Source: QQVM01 sp964544885 (lineage in GTDB: Bacteria > Bacteroidota > Bacteroidia > AKYH767-A > 2013-40CM-41-45). From it: a stretch of 64,000 nucleotides of DNA. This document shows positions 53,723 to 63,491 of this stretch, in pieces. Position numbers and translations under genes: made by a program. The stretch is from the NCBI GenBank assembly GCA_964544885.1, contig CAZJDX010000007.1, positions 54,698 through 118,697 of the forward strand, given 5' to 3'. The notes below the pieces were generated by a model. The model saw only the letters and a list, made by a program, of their open reading frames with translations. It was not told the origin of the DNA and did no database searches. How positions within the stretch are numbered: the stretch's first letter is position 1; each line of letters begins with the position of its first letter.

Positions 53723-54472
53723 CTATTCTTCAAGGTGATACAAGACCGGCTTCGATGGACTCGCATCATTCTCGAAACTTGCAATCTGAAGATTGAGAAG
53801 ATAGAGGCCATCCCTGATATGATCGTCAACAAAGATCAGCTCGGTTATGGTGCTGTTGATTCTGGGTGAATCGGGATAATTCCAAAAGGCATGATGCGCA
53901 AGGAGTTTTCCCTGGTCTTCTTCCCTGTCGACAGAGGGCAGATCAAGTAAAAGATGCTGAATACCCGATACGGAAATGTATTTCGCTGCTTCGTGATGAA
54001 GGTAGGGTGGATTCGTCCCGGAATACTGCCTGTTCATCTTCGATTTGTCGTTCGGAAGTGTTCTGATGATGAGTGCTTGCGGCGCTTTGTCTCCCAGATT
54101 ATCAACTATCTGATCTTTCATGATTATCAGGTCCTCTCCTTCTCTTTGTGGCGACACGGTAATCAGTTCGGCGAAGAAGAAAAAGTTTTTCAGACAATCA
54201 TTCACCGCGTACAGTTCCCGGGTGATGTGACCAAGGCTTTCGGTATGGGTTCCGTTCCCATGCGGGTTGAAGAAAATATTATTCACATTACAGGGACCGC
54301 CCGCCAAAACGCTCCCGGTAAAACCGCCTGCTCGAAATGCTTCTATTGTGACAGGAGGCAGATAAAAGGCATTCACATTTTCAGTCCCCGGACGAAGCGC
54401 AATGGAGATGTCCAGTGGTTTACTGAAATCGGCCTTGTAGGTTTTGCCTTTGTATTCGATTCCTGCTTTCAT
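53723..54472 (-). CDS. Cyclase-family / kynurenine formamidase-like hydrolase
   Basis: This is a 249-residue metal-dependent hydrolase of the cyclase/KynB family. The metal-binding motif appears as NPHGNGTHTESLGH (canonical HxGTHxDxPxH), and LLDLPSVDREEDQGKLLAHHAFW carries further active-site residues. Relatives hydrolyse N-formylkynurenine or cyclic amides; I cannot tell which applies here. Two upstream in-frame ATGs (54499 and 54514) lie in or before the -7 element, so MKAGIEYKGK at 54472 is the best start. Confidence 0.78.
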   Translation of the reverse strand: MKAGIEYKGKTYKADFSKPLDISIALRPGTENVNAFYLPPVTIEAFRAGGFTGSVLAGGPCNVNNIFFNPHGNGTHTESLGHITRELYAVNDCLKNFFFFAELITVSPQREGEDLIIMKDQIVDNLGDKAPQALIIRTLPNDKSKMNRQYSGTNPPYLHHEAAKYISVSGIQHLLLDLPSVDREEDQGKLLAHHAFWNYPDSPRINSTITELIFVDDHIRDGLYLLNLQIASFENDASPSKPVLYHLEE

Positions 54473-54492
54473 GGTTCCCTTTGTATTCTCAT

Positions 54493-54500
54493 CAAACATA
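54493..54500 (-). promoter_or_regulatory. -7 element (TATGTTTG) for the cyclase gene
   Basis: A perfect TAnnTTTG match. The start codon at 54472 lies about 14 bases past the expected transcription start. TTG candidates upstream have less ideal spacing (15 or 21 bases). Confidence 0.5.
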
Positions 54501-54588
54501 AGTATAAAGAACATTCAAACTCAAGGTCTCTTCAGTATCCGGCTTAAAAGAGCTGAATGATGCGGAATTTCAACAAGGATGCCGGATT

Positions 54589-54616
54589 CTTACTTGAGAA
54601 GTTTTCTGCAAGTAAG
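54589..54616. repeat. Inverted repeat after the beta-helix cargo gene
   Basis: CTTACTTG and CAAGTAAG form a perfect 8-bp stem (extendable by one G-T and one A-T pair) around 12 bases, 26 bases beyond the cargo gene's stop. No T-run follows, so terminator function is uncertain. Confidence 0.4.
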
Positions 54617-54641
54617 GAGAAAAGAATACGCGAGGTGGATA

Positions 54642-57600
54642 TCACTGCTTCACAAGTCTGCTGACATGTTGCTCGTCTTCAAAAGTAGCACGTAGAAAAT
54701 AAACCCCGGAAGAAATTTGATCAGGGACTCCGAGTTCGAAACTGCTTCCTCCTTCGGGCAAAGATACTTCGGTACTGTACACCACCTGACCTATCGAATT
54801 TTCAAGCTGAAGGATCATTCGTCCGTCATTTCCTGTCTGCACAAAGATCACAGGGCGAGAAACAAACGGGTTTGGCGAAGTAGTCAGTATTTCGAACTTG
54901 CGAGATGGCCTGAGTTTGACGACAACGATAGATGAGTATTTTGAAGTTCCGTCATAGTCGACCTGTCTGAGGCGATAATAATTTGCACCCGGAACCGGTC
55001 TTTCGTCAATAAATGAATAGCTATGATTCTGTGAACTTGTTCCGGAACCATTAACTATTCCGATCATTGAAAATTCAAGATATCCGTTTTTCTCTCTGGC
55101 CGCTTCCACTTCAAACCGGTCGTTATTTATCTCCGTAGCCGTTTCCCAACGGCAAATCACCTTATCTTCTTCAAAGATCATAGCATTGAAATAGAGCAAT
55201 TCCACAGGAAGCGGAGAAGGCCCGTTACCTGCCGATGCAAAACCTCCGAATAAGGTGAGTCCATCACGACGGGCTCCTTCCAGACTTGCCGTCGCTATGG
55301 AATACATCGCAATGCCTGGATTTGCGCTCAGGTCTGTACCATTATGACTTCCTTCAGTGGTCACAAAAGCTCCCTGTCCGGTATTTCCCGGTATGGTCAC
55401 GCTGGGTCTTTGCAGCAATCGCAATTCTGACCCGGTCAGACCATCCTGTGCCTGAAGATTGAAAACATCTCCGGCGCATTCCAGATCAAAGTTAACGGCT
55501 CCCAGGGCTCCGGCACTTATTACAGGGTCGCCCGTGCCCGTCTGTGGACCTGTGCTTTCCTGAAAATCCCAATAGAAAGTACTGAGTATATCGATCTCTT
55601 TATCGTTACAAGTTGTGGCAGTAGCTCCGCCCTGATCATCAATTTCAAAAGCATTCAGACAACCATGACCGGTGAAACCAATACTTACTCCGTCTGCCGT
55701 TGGATTATTCTGATCGTGCAAATACGTAGCGGCAAGGTACTGGCTGTTCGTGACAGAATGGAAATAAATCAATGCCGGGGTATAAAAATAATCATTGAGA
55801 ATGCCGCTTCCGCCGCTCATCCGGAATCCAAGCGGGAAGAGATATTCATTGGCCGCTGCGCCGGATCTTATTCTTCGGTTTAATCTACCCTGGAAAAATC
55901 CGTTGCGCGTATTCTGCGCCGCTATACTTTGACGGCTGACCGCCCCCGGCTCATCGCTTTGGATGGTAATGGTTTTGTAATTTGCCGCCGTCATCTCATC
56001 GGCATCATACGTACCTGCTGTTTTGGAGAGGAGCATGCCATTGGCCAGGTCGAAATTATACAGTATGATCAGGTTATTTCGCAGGTAAGCTTCGTGATTA
56101 ACACTTGCCACCGCGGTTGGCTCGGTCTTGTTTACGCGTAGTTTGCAGATGGCTCCGGGCAATGTTCCATCGGCCCCGCGTATATCCACACTTTGAGACT
56201 GTGTAGTTCCTGTAAGTTCGATTAGGCCGGTTGTCAGGGCGGTCAGACCTGTGGATCCTGTGCAGGAACAGGTTCCGGTGATGGAAAGGTCGCCCGTAAC
56301 ACTGAGTGTATAAGTTGCCAGGTCGATGGAAGAACTTTTTGCGGGCAGGACATTACCCTGCATGGTAAAGTCATTTACTGTCACACTTCCGCAAACCGCG
56401 TTCAACAAAGGATAAACCGGACAATCATCCTTGATCACCACATCGTTGGTAGCAGCCGGTACGGCTTCCCTGTCCCAGTTACAAGCAGTACACCAGTCGT
56501 TGTTCACGGTACCGAGCCAGGTAAAGGTATTGCCGGCCACCGTTCCCACATCAAATTCATCGCAGCCTATGTCGACACAGCTTGGGCGCGTCATCTGGTC
56601 AAAGTCAACCGCGACAGCGGGAGTGGTCGGCGTCAGTCCTTCATTCCTTACCTGCAGATCGCTTGTATGCAGATCAGTCGATGAGGTAAAAGTGACCAGA
56701 ACCTGTTTGGAGGTAAGTGGATTATCCTGTCCGGAACCACCAAAAAGATCCGCCAGGGTTGCCCTTCCGCTGCTGTTATAGACTGCCAGGGTCGAGCCTC
56801 CTGAATAATGTACATTATGACTGGCCTGATAAGGCAAAGGAGCCGAAAAGGTATGGAGACTGTAATGAGCGCCGGTACCTGTTCTCTCATTCGAAAAAAT
56901 ATTGTTACGGGACTGAAACGCAACCGATGTACCCACATAGGAATAACAGGCAGTGTAATCGGTTCCGGAAGGAACAGTTCCCAGAATACGAATGGAATTA
57001 TGATAAACGATACAGGCCATACCCTGTTGTCTGATTCCGAAAATACTTCTGTTCCCATTCTGACCTTCTCCCAGACTGATCATGTTATTGAAAATATAAG
57101 CCGTTCCATTCAGAATAGGATTGATCCCAATAAGAGATGAGGTGGTGGCTGTAGTGGCAAGACTCAGACTGTGGATCCAGTTCCTTTCAACATAGGTTAT
57201 ACCGGAAGAAATACCGAGTGGATGGATCAGTATGCCTTTCACATGAATCTGGCTGACTGTCGAAGTGAAAGTATTGCTTAGATTGTGGATGATGTTATCG
57301 CGAATAAATGTGCCGGTATTCCCTCCGCCGATCTTTTCAGAAATACCGATTACTGAAGCATTGTGATCTACTCCGGTGTTCGCTGCGGTATGAGTCAGGT
57401 TACGGATGGTATTACCAGAAATAGTCACCTGACAGGTAGCCTGTGTATTGTTAATGCCGATAAGATTACCGGAAGTATGGGAGTTGGTCATGCTATTGGC
57501 TACCGTGCCGCCAATGGTATTACCTGAAATCGTCACAGTTGTTGGGCTCGTCCCTGTGTTGAGATTCATAATGCCAATCAGTGAATGCCTGTCATTACCT

Positions 57601-58892
57601 GCGGTCCCCGGCGATATAAAACTCAGACTAATTCCACCGATATTATTATTCTGAACACTGAGGGTGCCGGTTCCTCGCAGGTTAATGCCAACCGCAGGCA
57701 TGGGAGAAGTGCTTCCTATAGCAGTGGATTTGATAAGTATGGCTCCTGTACTGCTCATATCCCCAATCGTATTGCCGGTAATATTCACCGGACCCTGTAT
57801 CACATGTATTCCTGCAAAAATATTTTCACCCACTGTTGAGGTAGCCCTGCTTGAAGAAAGATCGAAACCTGAAATTATATTATTGGTAATATTAGAAGCG
57901 ACCAAGGTTCCGGTTTGACTCATTACAATTGGTTGTATATGCGATGCAATATTGCTCCCTCCTCCGTTCAAGGTCGTAAACCCGGTACCGCCTGAATTGG
58001 CAAATCCAAGGATGTTTCCTGAAATGGTATAGCCTGATCCACTTAAGGTCTCGATACAGGACAATAAATTGGTCCCGGAAGTCGTAGCTGTTCTGGCAGC
58101 GGTCTGATAGACCCTGTTATTACTGATTGTCCATCCTGTCGAATTAGAGTAGACTAAAACGCCCTTGGCGGCGCTTAGGTTGGATGCATTAAAATAATTA
58201 TAAATTAAATTGTTGTCAATGAGATTTCCGCTGTTTTCCCGCGTGGCGGTTCCGACACTTTTAATTACCTGATAAGGAAGATTAGCACCCGCCGGACCAA
58301 TGTCGTTATTTGAAATCACGTTATTATCATTGCCGGTGCCGGCTGAGGCTGTAGCAAAGAGAATTGTAGCGCCTGCAGAGGATGAAGTGGAGCCTGTGGA
58401 AGATCCCTGAATGGTGCAATTCGTAATTGTGTTATTCTCTGCCGACTCAATAAACCGGATGGTAGAGGCCGAGACAGTAGTGCTGTTATTGGTTATCCTC
58501 AGAGAATTGCCTCCGCTATTCAGTCCGTCAATGGTCACATTGTCCGCTCCATTCAAGTTGATCAAATTGCCGGCAACGTTTCCATTAATAACGCGTGCAG
58601 CACCACCCGAAGGTTGAATAAGTACACTTGCCCAGGTACCGGCATTGAGCGTAGCACCTGTCTCTGTTGTATTCCCGACAATTGAAATGGTGATGTTCGC
58701 TCCACCCTGAGCGCCGCCATTAATGGCTGTGAAGGCCGCTCCCAATGTCAGATAAGATCCGTTTCCAACCACAGCACCTGCTACATTTACATTCTGTGCG
58801 GCAAGACGTGACAGGCCTCCTCCCAGAAAGAAAATGATCATGAAAGCGGTGGCAAATCGCATAAAAAATCTTTCAAATAATATCCTGTTCAT
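54642..58892 (-). CDS. Large secreted beta-helix protein with T9SS type A sorting domain
   Basis: This is a 1416-residue exported protein. A signal peptide (hydrophobic core FATAFMIIFFLGGGL, ending RLAAQ) is followed by a very long region (about 40-720) of short Asn/Gly/Ser/Thr-rich units such as NTITNCTIQG, NNVISNNDIG and NTIGGTVANSMT, the mark of a right-handed parallel beta-helix. A central beta-rich region follows. The C-terminal sorting domain begins near SPNPFVSRPVIFVQ and ends with HVSRLVKQ. Such proteins are usually surface or extracellular adhesins or glycan-degrading factors; no catalytic motif is visible. An in-frame ATG 78 bases upstream lies before the predicted transcription start, so it is excluded. 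Confidence 0.85.
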   Translation of the reverse strand: MNRILFERFFMRFATAFMIIFFLGGGLSRLAAQNVNVAGAVVGNGSYLTLGAAFTAINGGAQGGANITISIVGNTTETGATLNAGTWASVLIQPSGGAARVINGNVAGNLINLNGADNVTIDGLNSGGNSLRITNNSTTVSASTIRFIESAENNTITNCTIQGSSTGSTSSSAGATILFATASAGTGNDNNVISNNDIGPAGANLPYQVIKSVGTATRENSGNLIDNNLIYNYFNASNLSAAKGVLVYSNSTGWTISNNRVYQTAARTATTSGTNLLSCIETLSGSGYTISGNILGFANSGGTGFTTLNGGGSNIASHIQPIVMSQTGTLVASNITNNIISGFDLSSSRATSTVGENIFAGIHVIQGPVNITGNTIGDMSSTGAILIKSTAIGSTSPMPAVGINLRGTGTLSVQNNNIGGISLSFISPGTAGNDRHSLIGIMNLNTGTSPTTVTISGNTIGGTVANSMTNSHTSGNLIGINNTQATCQVTISGNTIRNLTHTAANTGVDHNASVIGISEKIGGGNTGTFIRDNIIHNLSNTFTSTVSQIHVKGILIHPLGISSGITYVERNWIHSLSLATTATTSSLIGINPILNGTAYIFNNMISLGEGQNGNRSIFGIRQQGMACIVYHNSIRILGTVPSGTDYTACYSYVGTSVAFQSRNNIFSNERTGTGAHYSLHTFSAPLPYQASHNVHYSGGSTLAVYNSSGRATLADLFGGSGQDNPLTSKQVLVTFTSSTDLHTSDLQVRNEGLTPTTPAVAVDFDQMTRPSCVDIGCDEFDVGTVAGNTFTWLGTVNNDWCTACNWDREAVPAATNDVVIKDDCPVYPLLNAVCGSVTVNDFTMQGNVLPAKSSSIDLATYTLSVTGDLSITGTCSCTGSTGLTALTTGLIELTGTTQSQSVDIRGADGTLPGAICKLRVNKTEPTAVASVNHEAYLRNNLIILYNFDLANGMLLSKTAGTYDADEMTAANYKTITIQSDEPGAVSRQSIAAQNTRNGFFQGRLNRRIRSGAAANEYLFPLGFRMSGGSGILNDYFYTPALIYFHSVTNSQYLAATYLHDQNNPTADGVSIGFTGHGCLNAFEIDDQGGATATTCNDKEIDILSTFYWDFQESTGPQTGTGDPVISAGALGAVNFDLECAGDVFNLQAQDGLTGSELRLLQRPSVTIPGNTGQGAFVTTEGSHNGTDLSANPGIAMYSIATASLEGARRDGLTLFGGFASAGNGPSPLPVELLYFNAMIFEEDKVICRWETATEINNDRFEVEAAREKNGYLEFSMIGIVNGSGTSSQNHSYSFIDERPVPGANYYRLRQVDYDGTSKYSSIVVVKLRPSRKFEILTTSPNPFVSRPVIFVQTGNDGRMILQLENSIGQVVYSTEVSLPEGGSSFELGVPDQISSGVYFLRATFEDEQHVSRLVKQ

Positions 58893-58924
58893 CCGGTCTT
58901 TCGTCTGGATGGGCTGTGAACCTA

Positions 58925-58955
58925 CAAATTTAAACAAAAAGGCTGGTGCAGACAA
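58925..58955 (-). promoter_or_regulatory. Promoter of the beta-helix cargo gene
   Basis: Minus-strand TTG (58955-58953), 20 bases, TAAATTTG (58932-58925). The transcript would begin near 58918, about 26 bases before the start codon at 58892. Confidence 0.65.
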
Positions 58956-59361
58956 CCATTTATTCCGCAAATGAACATAAACAGGAGACGAAGGGAGTTA
59001 AGTGAAGGTTAAACTTCATATGGCAGAAAATACCTGATTTAGAACATTGGCCAACAATAGGAAAGGGTCTTGGAATTCAATGGATTTAAACAGGAATAAA
59101 CCTGATTTCGATTTCCTTGCTTATTCTCTTATGACTATGTATACCCTTTTCCCTTTTGCGCACCTTCATTCGGGGACGGAATTGGTTTGGAAAAATAAAT
59201 TCAGGCCATAGCGGATTATACAATTCCACAAAAAAATCAGGAAATAAAGTTTGGGCCGCCCCTCAAATCTTTGACCTATTCAATGAGAAGACATTGAAGC
59301 GGATTGCTTCGCTCATACAGTAATGAATAATTCATCCAGACTCCCTGACCAAAATTCAGGA
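58956..59361. other. Intergenic stretch between cargo gene and desulfurase
   Basis: About 400 bases of AT-rich DNA between two divergent promoters. No gene, RNA gene or repeat is apparent. Confidence 0.5.
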
Positions 59362-59390
59362 TTTGATTCGCTCTAAATTATCTAATTTTG
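59362..59390 (+). promoter_or_regulatory. Promoter of the cysteine desulfurase gene
   Basis: TTTG (59362-59365), 17 bases, TAATTTTG (59383-59390): a full consensus match. Transcription would start around 59396, only a few bases before the TTG codon at 59400. Confidence 0.7.
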
Positions 59391-59399
59391 ATTCCTGAT

Positions 59400-60554
59400 T
59401 TGAAGAACACAGCCATTTACCTTGACTATAATTCCACTACTCCGGTAGATCCGGATGTGCTGAATTACATGTTACCTTTTTTCCGTGAGAAATTTGGGAA
59501 TGCTTCGAGCAAAACTCATCAGTTCGGATGGGTTGCGGAGGAAGCTGTGGAGATTGCGCGTGAGCAACTTGCTGTTTCCATTGGCTCTGAAAAGAGTGAA
59601 ATTATTTTTACTTCAGGAGCTACTGAAGCGGCAAACCTGGCCATCAAAGGTGTTTTCGAAAATTACAGAAGAAAAGGGAAACACATCATTAGCTATGCTA
59701 CGGAACACAAAGCGGTGCTGGACTGTTGCAACAAACTGAAGCAACATGGAGCAGACATTACTTTCCTTCCGGTGGACAGGAACGGCTTACCCGATCCGGA
59801 ACTTTTAAAAGCAAGTATCCGAAATGATACCGTCCTGGTTTGCGCGATGATGGCCAACAACGAAACAGGGGTCCTATTTCCTGTGAAAGAACTATCTCAT
59901 ATCGTACATGAAAAAAAATCCTTGTTTATGTGCGACGCGACACAAGCCTTTGGGAAAATACCCGTCCATGTAAATGAACTGGGTATCGATCTCATGTGTC
60001 TTTCATCGCACAAGGTCTACGGACCCAAGGGATGCGGAGCCTTGTACATAAGAAGACGCGATCCGCGGGTCAGCCTGATGGCGCAGATAGACGGTGGTGG
60101 TCAAGAACGCGGACTGAGAAGCGGCACACTGAATGTTCCGGGTATTGCCGGATTCGGCAAAGCCGCGGAAAAGGCCATTAAAAATATGTCAGAAGAATCA
60201 GTGAACATTCAGGAGCTGAGGGACCTCCTTGAGACAGGACTGATGAAGACAGAAAGATCATTTGTCAATGGTGGAAAAACAGGAAGACTCCCCAACACGA
60301 TCAGCATTACATTCCCGGGTATAAGATCCGAACTACTCATGAAACGACTTAGTCATATCGCCCTTGCCACTGGTAGCGCCTGCAGTTCAGCTCTGCCGGA
60401 ACCTTCGCATGTCCTCAGGGCAATGGGTCTGACTGAATCAGAATCCTACTCAACCGTCAGGATTTCACTTGGAAAATTAACAACGAAGGAGGAAATTTCA
60501 CAAACGCTGAGTTCTTTCAGACATGCTCTTGAAGAACTTCGGACACATCAGTGA
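59400..60554 (+). CDS. Cysteine desulfurase (IscS-like), TTG start
   Basis: This PLP enzyme removes sulfur from cysteine for Fe-S clusters and thio-cofactors. Substrate-side sequences are TSGATEAANLA, the PLP-binding lysine in LSSHKVYGPKG (K205) and the persulfide-forming cysteine C328 in GSACSSALPEPSHVL, with the group-I (IscS) pattern. Codon 1 is chosen at TTG 59400, giving MKNTAIYLDYNSTTP. An in-frame TTG also lies at 59388, but inside the -7 element. No ATG exists between the upstream in-frame stop and codon 24, which is too far in. The neighbours do not include iscU. Confidence 0.9.
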   Translation: MKNTAIYLDYNSTTPVDPDVLNYMLPFFREKFGNASSKTHQFGWVAEEAVEIAREQLAVSIGSEKSEIIFTSGATEAANLAIKGVFENYRRKGKHIISYATEHKAVLDCCNKLKQHGADITFLPVDRNGLPDPELLKASIRNDTVLVCAMMANNETGVLFPVKELSHIVHEKKSLFMCDATQAFGKIPVHVNELGIDLMCLSSHKVYGPKGCGALYIRRRDPRVSLMAQIDGGGQERGLRSGTLNVPGIAGFGKAAEKAIKNMSEESVNIQELRDLLETGLMKTERSFVNGGKTGRLPNTISITFPGIRSELLMKRLSHIALATGSACSSALPEPSHVLRAMGLTESESYSTVRISLGKLTTKEEISQTLSSFRHALEELRTHQ

Positions 60555-60563
60555 ACACAAATA

Positions 60564-60594
60564 TTGCGATCGTATCCTGATATTCGTATATTTC
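60564..60594 (+). promoter_or_regulatory. Promoter-like sequence for the histidine kinase gene
   Basis: TTG (60564-60566), 20 bases, TATATTTC (60587-60594), which differs from TAnnTTTG at the last base. It lies in the short gap after the desulfurase. Confidence 0.4.
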
Positions 60595-60629
60595 GTTTTC
60601 AGCCAGAGGAATGAACGACTGAACCTGCT

Positions 60630-62633
60630 ATGTCGCACGAAAGTAAAAAATATCTCCTGAGCGATTGGTTTATAGCCAGACCGAAAACGGCCGGATTAAT
60701 CGTGTTCATCCTGCTTCTCTTCACCGGCGCATATATAACCTGGCTTAGTCACCAAATGGCGGTTCAAACCCGCGCCCTCAACGCACAGGAATTCTCCCGT
60801 GTGATCCGGCAAAACATTGATCAGGCACTCGACAAATGCAAACTGGCGGCATTATCTCTGGCCATGACGATCAATGATAAAGGTGAGGTAAGAAATTTTG
60901 AATCAGTAGCGGCCGAACTGGTCAACTCATACAGTTCGGTGGATGCGGTTCAATTGGTGCCGGATGGGATTATCAGAGATGTTTTTCCGCTTGATGAAAA
61001 TAAATCAGTAATCGGATATAATGTACTGGAAGACCCTTTGCGAAACAAGGAAGCTTATAAAGCCATTGAACTTCGAAAAATGTTCTTTGCCGGTCCATTC
61101 CCTTTGCGACAGGGAGGTATCGGTATTGTCGGGCGGCTGCCTGTTTTTATCAATCAGGAATTTTGGGGGTTCTCTGCCGTAATCATTCATCTGAACACAC
61201 TTCTTAAAAACGCGGGCATTGATACCAGTAATCAGAGCGGATATCTCTTTTCATTTTCAAAAATAAATCCTGATACTCAAAAGGAAGAATTTTTTCTTGA
61301 TCAGATTGATAACAGTTATTCTGATGAAATTATCAGCCTGCACTTACAGGAAGGTGAATGGAGTTTGCGTATTCTCCCTTCCCCATCCCGGAGTTCCAGT
61401 TACGGAATATTTGCTCTGGCCGCTTTTTCTGTACTGCTGTCTCTGGTAAGTTCTCTTTTCGTAACACGCCTTCTTCAAAAACCCGCGGCTTTACACCAAT
61501 TGGTAGAATCAACATCGGAAGAACTGCAGAAAAGCACCCAGCGAAGCGATGCGATCCTGAAGGCATTTCCGGATATGATGTTCATTGTTGATCACAGCGG
61601 CAGATTCAAGTATTACCAGAATCCACAGAATTTAACCACCCTCACGCCGCCTGAATTTTTTATGGGAAAGACCGTGAGAGAGGTGATGCCTCCGCAGCTT
61701 GCTGAAGAAATTATGCAATTCCTTTCTAAGATCTCAAGAGATGATCCTTTCTTTTTACATGATTATATACTCGGTCCGAAGGACGGCAAATTCGACGGCG
61801 AAAGGTATTTTGAAGCCCGGTATGCCTTCCTGAATGAACTCGAAATTCTGGTGCTGGTACGGGAAACCACAGCGCAGAAAAAAGCTGAAGGTGAGATTCT
61901 AAAAATGAATGAAGAATTAAGCAGACTTTCGGAGCATCTGCAGAAAGTACGGGAAGCGGAACGGGCCGCCTTGTCCAGAGAACTGCACGATGAGCTTGGA
62001 CAACAACTTACCGCCATCAACCTGGATCTTCACTGGATTAAGAAAAACCTTCATGAATCTGCACATCAATCTATTCACAAAATAGAAGATGCCATATCCA
62101 TGGTTCAGGATGCCTCCGCTACCGTTAAACGTATCAATACCGAACTCAGACCATCCATCCTCGATGATCTCGGACTTATCGCGGCTATTGAATGGCAGCT
62201 TAACGATTTTTCAGAGAGGTATGGGATTAACGCTAAGTTAACCTGCGACTGCGATGAACTGAATATTTCCTCATCCAAATCCATTGCCATTTTCAGGATC
62301 ATCCAGGAAAGTCTTAACAATATCGCCAAGCATGCCAAAGCTAAAAATGTCAGGATTTGGGGTCACTTCAGGGATGATAATCTGGTGATCAGCATCAAGG
62401 ATGACGGAATTGGATTCCATTCGGAGATTCCTTCAAAAAATGTTTCTTTTGGTTTGATCGGAATGAAAGAAAGGGCGAAGATGCTGCTTGCCAGTTTTGA
62501 AATTCAGTCCGAAACCGGTAAAGGCACAACGCTCGAACTCAGGATTCCGGTACAATCGCTCAGTGAAGAACTGGACATTTCTTCAGCCACTGTCCTTGCT
62601 GAATCCAGGCCGGGAATGGCGGGAATTTTATAA
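60630..62633 (+). CDS. Sensor histidine kinase with CHASE and PAS domains
   Basis: This is a 667-residue membrane sensor kinase. Order: membrane segment (about 20-38); periplasmic CHASE-type sensor (about 45-240, with AVQLVPDG and GGIGIVGRLPVF); second membrane segment (about 258-282); PAS domain (about 300-420); HisKA_3-type dimerisation helix with the phospho-accepting H453 in SRELHDELGQQL; and a HATPase domain (NNIAKHAKA, IKDDGIGF, GLIGMKERA). It resembles NarX/LytS-type kinases, whose partners are LuxR-family regulators. No response regulator gene lies beside it in this window. Confidence 0.9.
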   Translation: MSHESKKYLLSDWFIARPKTAGLIVFILLLFTGAYITWLSHQMAVQTRALNAQEFSRVIRQNIDQALDKCKLAALSLAMTINDKGEVRNFESVAAELVNSYSSVDAVQLVPDGIIRDVFPLDENKSVIGYNVLEDPLRNKEAYKAIELRKMFFAGPFPLRQGGIGIVGRLPVFINQEFWGFSAVIIHLNTLLKNAGIDTSNQSGYLFSFSKINPDTQKEEFFLDQIDNSYSDEIISLHLQEGEWSLRILPSPSRSSSYGIFALAAFSVLLSLVSSLFVTRLLQKPAALHQLVESTSEELQKSTQRSDAILKAFPDMMFIVDHSGRFKYYQNPQNLTTLTPPEFFMGKTVREVMPPQLAEEIMQFLSKISRDDPFFLHDYILGPKDGKFDGERYFEARYAFLNELEILVLVRETTAQKKAEGEILKMNEELSRLSEHLQKVREAERAALSRELHDELGQQLTAINLDLHWIKKNLHESAHQSIHKIEDAISMVQDASATVKRINTELRPSILDDLGLIAAIEWQLNDFSERYGINAKLTCDCDELNISSSKSIAIFRIIQESLNNIAKHAKAKNVRIWGHFRDDNLVISIKDDGIGFHSEIPSKNVSFGLIGMKERAKMLLASFEIQSETGKGTTLELRIPVQSLSEELDISSATVLAESRPGMAGIL

Positions 62634-63491
62634 TCCCAAACCGGTGACGATACCGGCATTATCGATCAAACGAACTCTTCCAATTCTTACCGCAGTAAAT
62701 ACACGGGGGAATGTGCTTTGCCTCCAGTCCAAAAGCGGTTCCAGCGTATAGCTGTCAGCAATTTCAAGATACTCTACTTTCATCTTCCCGCCTGCTTCGA
62801 TTCGGTTGATCGCTTCCTCACAAATTTCCGGAATGGAATAATGCTGCCAGTTATCCCTTACGAAGAAGAGTGCTTTCGAAATCCGGGCCGCGGTCTTTCT
62901 TTCCGAAGGACTAAGCAAGCTGTTTCTTGAGCTCATGGCCAGACCGTCGCTTTCCCTTACCGTTGGACAGGATCGGATCTCAATAGGATAACCAAGCCGG
63001 GAAGTCATTTTGCGGATGATGGCCAGTTGCTGAAAATCCTTTTCACCGAAATAAGCCCTGTCCGCCTGTACAATGTCAAACAATCTGGCAACCACCTGCA
63101 CCACACCACGGAAATGTCCCGGACGGTGTTTCCCTTCCATTACCTTTTCGAGTATACCCAAATCCACCGTCGGCGGCTGAACCCCATTCTTTGGATAGAT
63201 TTCCTCAGTCGATGGAACGAATACGAAATCCGGGGCAGATTCCTTAAGCATTTCCAGATCTGAGTCAATGGTGCGAGGATAATTTTTGAGGTCGTCCGGA
63301 TTGTTGAATTGAGTAGGGTTGACAAAAATGCTGATCAGCACAAGTTCATTTTCCAACCTCGCTTTTTTTACAAGACTCAAATGCCCTGCATGTAAAGCAC
63401 CCATAGTAGGAACAAAACCAAGTCGGATTCCGGGGCTCTTTTTTAGCGTGATGGCCGCCTGTAAGGATTTTATACTCTCAAATACCTGCAT
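62628..63491 (-). CDS. panC: Pantothenate synthetase
   Basis: This enzyme joins pantoate and beta-alanine with ATP, the last step of vitamin B5 synthesis. The nucleotidyl-transferase HxGH motif is H34-A-G-H37 in GALHAGHLSLVKKA, and the KMSKS-like loop is AMSSRNSLLS. FVNPTQFNNPDDLKNYPRT follows in family order. Its 287-residue length is typical. Its last six bases overlap the end of the convergent kinase gene. Confidence 0.96.
   Translation of the reverse strand: MQVFESIKSLQAAITLKKSPGIRLGFVPTMGALHAGHLSLVKKARLENELVLISIFVNPTQFNNPDDLKNYPRTIDSDLEMLKESAPDFVFVPSTEEIYPKNGVQPPTVDLGILEKVMEGKHRPGHFRGVVQVVARLFDIVQADRAYFGEKDFQQLAIIRKMTSRLGYPIEIRSCPTVRESDGLAMSSRNSLLSPSERKTAARISKALFFVRDNWQHYSIPEICEEAINRIEAGGKMKVEYLEIADSYTLEPLLDWRQSTFPRVFTAVRIGRVRLIDNAGIVTGLGL

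Noticed and set aside
53954..54547. 197-codon plus-strand open frame opposite the cyclase gene
   Set aside because: It covers the conserved cyclase motifs in antisense and has no promoter or family.
58893..58970. Longer start for the beta-helix cargo
   Set aside because: The predicted promoter lies inside this extension, and the signal peptide fits the ATG at 58892.
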